From positions 1 to 40,198 of the forward strand of contig JAQUPI010000010.1 in assembly GCA_028716705.1 (NCBI GenBank): DNA of 40,198 bases, written 5' to 3'. Shown here piece by piece: positions 37,346 to 40,198 of the stretch. The position numbers and the translations under genes are program-made. How positions within the stretch are numbered: position 1 is the stretch's first letter; each line of letters starts with the position of its first letter. The notes under the pieces are model-generated. The model was given only the letters and a program-made list of their open reading frames with translations. It ran no database searches and was not told the DNA's origin. The stretch comes from Candidatus Omnitrophota bacterium (GTDB lineage: Bacteria; Omnitrophota; Gorgyraeia; Gygaellales; Profunditerraquicolaceae).

Positions 37346-38588
37346 GGCTTATGAGATCGAATAGCGGTTTGTACTCCCGGCTGAGCCGTTCCAGTTCGAA
37401 CCTCTCAGAACCTTTCAGGGAATTCTCGGCGATAAAATCATAACGGCTGCGATTGCAAAACAACAGTTCGATTTTTTCCCTCATCGCCGGTATATCGTTC
37501 CGCTTTACCAGAAAACCGTTGAAGTTGTCGCGGATCACCTCGCTGATCCCGCCTATATCGGAAGCTATGACCGGGGTGCCGCTTGCCATCGCTTCAAGAA
37601 TCACCACCGGCATACCTTCCGCCTGCCCGTCCCGGGAACCGACAGAAGGCACGACTACCGCGTCCGCGAGCCTGAGCAGTTCCATTTTCTTCCTGCCCGA
37701 AACCAATCCCAGGAACCTTACGTCACAGCTTAGCCCTTTGGCTAACCGGCGGAGTTCTTCTTCCTGCCCCCCGCCTCCCGCGATCATCAGGGTGGTATCC
37801 GTATAACCGGCCGCGGCCGAAAACAGGCATTTTAGCCCCTTGGTTGATATCAACCGGCCAAGATAAAGGATGGTCTTTTCCGAGCTTATCCCGTATTTCG
37901 ACCTCAGTGTGAATTTCGGGGTTTTGCGCAGATCCTCGAACCTGTCTAATGATATACCCATCGGCAATATGGATATCCGCTCGCTTAATTTCCGGCGCAA
38001 TGACCCGGGATAGACTTGAAGCGTTTCCTCCTTTATGCAGCTGCTTACCGCTGTTATAAGGTCGCTGTTATTGATGATGAAGCGGGCGATCTGCCTTCCG
38101 ATTATTCCCTTTTTTAATAAAAACGCCCACCCCGAATGGAGACTCAGTATATGTTTTTTACCGCAAAATCTGCGCAAAAGCGCTCCGATCAACCCTGAAG
38201 GGAAACACCAGTGCGACCAGATAATATCGCATTTTCTTAAGGTTACCGCCGAATAAATGTATGCGGAAAACATGTAGAAAACAAGCTGCGCCTTCGCCAA
38301 AACTGAACTCTGAAAATTATTCAACATCCCGTCGCCGTAGCAGAGGCTCTCCCATTTCCGGAAGAAAAAGAATCCAATACGGTTTACCTCAATGCCGTCA
38401 TTTGCCCCCTGCTCAACGGGAATATGGCCGCGGTCATTCGCGCGGGGGGCAACTACTTTAAAACTAAAGCCATGCTTGCATAAGGCCTCCAGCAGCTCAT
38501 AAATAAATACGCCGGCGTAATCATGGCTGGAGCGGGGGAAAGAACTGGTGATCACGCAGACTTGCTTTTTGCCTTCGATATATTTCAT
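37338..38588 (-). CDS. Glycosyltransferase family 4
   Basis: VCVITSSFPRSSHDYAGVFIYELLEAL; LYLGRLISTKGLKCLF; VVPSVGSRDGQAEGMPVVILEAMASGTPVIASDIGGISEVI. Confidence 0.93.
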   Translation of the reverse strand: MKYIEGKKQVCVITSSFPRSSHDYAGVFIYELLEALCKHGFSFKVVAPRANDRGHIPVEQGANDGIEVNRIGFFFFRKWESLCYGDGMLNNFQSSVLAKAQLVFYMFSAYIYSAVTLRKCDIIWSHWCFPSGLIGALLRRFCGKKHILSLHSGWAFLLKKGIIGRQIARFIINNSDLITAVSSCIKEETLQVYPGSLRRKLSERISILPMGISLDRFEDLRKTPKFTLRSKYGISSEKTILYLGRLISTKGLKCLFSAAAGYTDTTLMIAGGGGQEEELRRLAKGLSCDVRFLGLVSGRKKMELLRLADAVVVPSVGSRDGQAEGMPVVILEAMASGTPVIASDIGGISEVIRDNFNGFLVKRNDIPAMREKIELLFCNRSRYDFIAENSLKGSERFELERLSREYKPLFDLISHG

Positions 38589-40198
38589 TTTATCCCCGCG
38601 GGCTCGGCTAAATTATTTCTCTCGATTACTTCGTGCAAATATCCGGTTAATTTCCGGGCGGGATCCCGGAATTCATCCTTATCTATTAAATTACGCTGTT
38701 CACGCGGGTCGCCGCCCAGCTCGTAGAGCTCATATGTGTTATTGCGCATGTTAAAGATAAGCTTCCAGTTCCCTTCTATCGCCGCGAACCTCTGGAACGA
38801 GCCTATCGGCCCGCTTACAGCCAGGTTATCCCAGGCATCCGTTTCTCCCTCAAAGAGCGCGGCGAAATTCTTCCCCTGATAATAATCGGGCTTTTCTATG
38901 CCGGAAAGGTGTAACAGGGTCGCGTTCAGATCTATGAGCTGGACATTCTCCGAAATGGCAGATCCCGTTCTCCGCGGCATCAGGATAAGCAGGGGTACAT
39001 GTATCTGTTCATTGTAAGATGTGCTGTTATGATATTCCCCTCCGTGTTCCCCGAATTCCTCCCCATGGTCAGCCAGGATGACAAATATGGTCTTGTCGGC
39101 AAGTCCCCGCTTATTTAATTCTTCATAAAAATCGCCTACCAGTTTATCGGTGTATGATATTTCATTATCATACCTGTCCAGATTAGAATCCCCGAAATCG
39201 GTTATCCCGGGATGCCGGGTATATGGATGATGCGGATACGGCAGGTGCATCCAGAGAAAGAATTTATCCGCCCGGGCCTTGTCGATCCTTTCCAGCGCCG
39301 CCGGGATGAAAGGATCCTCGCTGTTCCATTCCGAAGGAGGCGAATCCGGAAAATAAAAGTCGTCGTAACCCCTCACGAATACATCCCCCAATTTATAGAA
39401 AATGACCGAGATCGTATGGTAGCCGTTCTCCTTAAAAAGTTCCGCCATGGTCTTCCCCTGATGCTTCCACTTCTTTCCGGCAAAAGGCTGATACTGCGAA
39501 AGCATAAAAGACGGCATGGAGGTGCGCGTATGGCAAGCCTGGGCGTAAGCATGCTTAAAAATATACGCGTTCTGTGACAGCTTATCCATAAAAGGGGTGG
39601 TTTTGCGGTGATAACCGTAACAGCCCATATGATCCGGCCGCAAGGCGTCAATTATCAGGATGACCACATTGTGGCCTTCCGCCATCCCGGGCGCGCCCGT
39701 TTTAACGGAGGGCGGTATTTTCGCGCCCTTGTAATCCCCGCAAAAGCCGTTCTCATCGATACCGTTACCCGGTATCTCCCCGGCCTGCGGGCTTATTTTT
39801 TTATTAAAGTCGTCACGGTCCCCTCCGCCGAATACAAAGGTATATTTATCCCCATCGAGATCAATGACGCGTTTTAAGGTATAAAGCATGAAACGCTCTA
39901 TCGATGTCTGGTCAAAGCTTAATCTTTTTACATTCTGGCTAAGGTCGAAGTTAAAGAGCGAAAAAAACGCGGCGCATGCCATGAACAGCACCATAAGCCT
40001 GCCGCGGGTAGTTGCCGCAAGGTCAATCCGCGTTATTTTCTCAGGCGAGACCGAGAATAGGATGAACTGAACCAGGAAAAAAATGGCCAGGGCCATAATA
40101 AGGTGAAGGAAGAAATTCTGATTAAAGAATAAGCGTGAATTTATCCAATACAAAAACAAGAATAATATTATGTAACCGGTTACCTTAAGCAGCCGGGT
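38585..40198 (-). CDS. Membrane-anchored sulfatase/LTA-synthase-like alkaline-phosphatase-superfamily protein, truncated at the right window edge
   Basis: NVVILIIDALRPDHMGCYGYHRKTTPFMD; LADHGEEFGEHGGEYHN; N-terminal TM helices. The listed start at 40159 is TTG; the frame stays open through 40198, so the true start is probably outside the window. Confidence 0.87.
   Translation of the reverse strand, partial: TRLLKVTGYIILFLFLYWINSRLFFNQNFFLHLIMALAIFFLVQFILFSVSPEKITRIDLAATTRGRLMVLFMACAAFFSLFNFDLSQNVKRLSFDQTSIERFMLYTLKRVIDLDGDKYTFVFGGGDRDDFNKKISPQAGEIPGNGIDENGFCGDYKGAKIPPSVKTGAPGMAEGHNVVILIIDALRPDHMGCYGYHRKTTPFMDKLSQNAYIFKHAYAQACHTRTSMPSFMLSQYQPFAGKKWKHQGKTMAELFKENGYHTISVIFYKLGDVFVRGYDDFYFPDSPPSEWNSEDPFIPAALERIDKARADKFFLWMHLPYPHHPYTRHPGITDFGDSNLDRYDNEISYTDKLVGDFYEELNKRGLADKTIFVILADHGEEFGEHGGEYHNSTSYNEQIHVPLLILMPRRTGSAISENVQLIDLNATLLHLSGIEKPDYYQGKNFAALFEGETDAWDNLAVSGPIGSFQRFAAIEGNWKLIFNMRNNTYELYELGGDPREQRNLIDKDEFRDPARKLTGYLHEVIERNNLAEPAGIK

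Noticed and set aside
38585-40159. Complete sulfatase CDS starting at 40159 as listed
   Set aside because: The listed start is TTG and the frame remains open to the window edge, so the gene is treated as truncated.
1-40198. CRISPR array, tRNA/rRNA, IS element or phage genes
   Set aside because: No regularly spaced repeats, transposase/integrase motifs or RNA-gene sequences were recognised; coding density leaves almost no intergenic space. A dedicated scan (tRNAscan-SE, Infernal, ISEScan) would be needed for certainty.

Overview
The window is one dense gene array read entirely on the minus strand, with about 33 CDS. Gaps are small and ATGA/TAATG-type overlaps are frequent. It looks like a large surface-glycan (capsule/O-antigen/exopolysaccharide) biosynthesis and modification locus. 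It encodes many glycosyltransferases, two Wzx-type flippases, SAM methyltransferases, four radical SAM proteins (three with an apparent N-terminal B12-binding domain), a Gfo/Idh-acetyltransferase fusion, RmlD-like and UGM-like enzymes, AsnB and SGNH hydrolases. I recognised no tRNA, rRNA, CRISPR array, transposase or phage gene. Gene content and composition resemble uncultured Omnitrophota-like bacteria, but this is only an impression. The most unusual part is a phosphoryl/nucleotidyl-chemistry block at about 23.98-33.55 kb. It holds a pyruvate-kinase-barrel fused to a nucleotidyltransferase, an orphan ATP-sulfurylase homologue with a changed QxRNP motif, a PAP2-PHP fusion, two alkaline-phosphatase-superfamily proteins (one 'sulfatase' lacking the formylglycine signature), a GT2 and a polysaccharide deacetylase. 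I propose it as a candidate uncharacterised pathway for making and attaching an activated phospho- or sulfo-type glycan substituent. A second notable feature is an AT-rich island (about 1.74-11.1 kb) whose edges fall inside conserved coding motifs of a methyltransferase gene and asnB, suggesting mosaic recombination. All functional calls are from reading protein motifs by eye; no database search was run.
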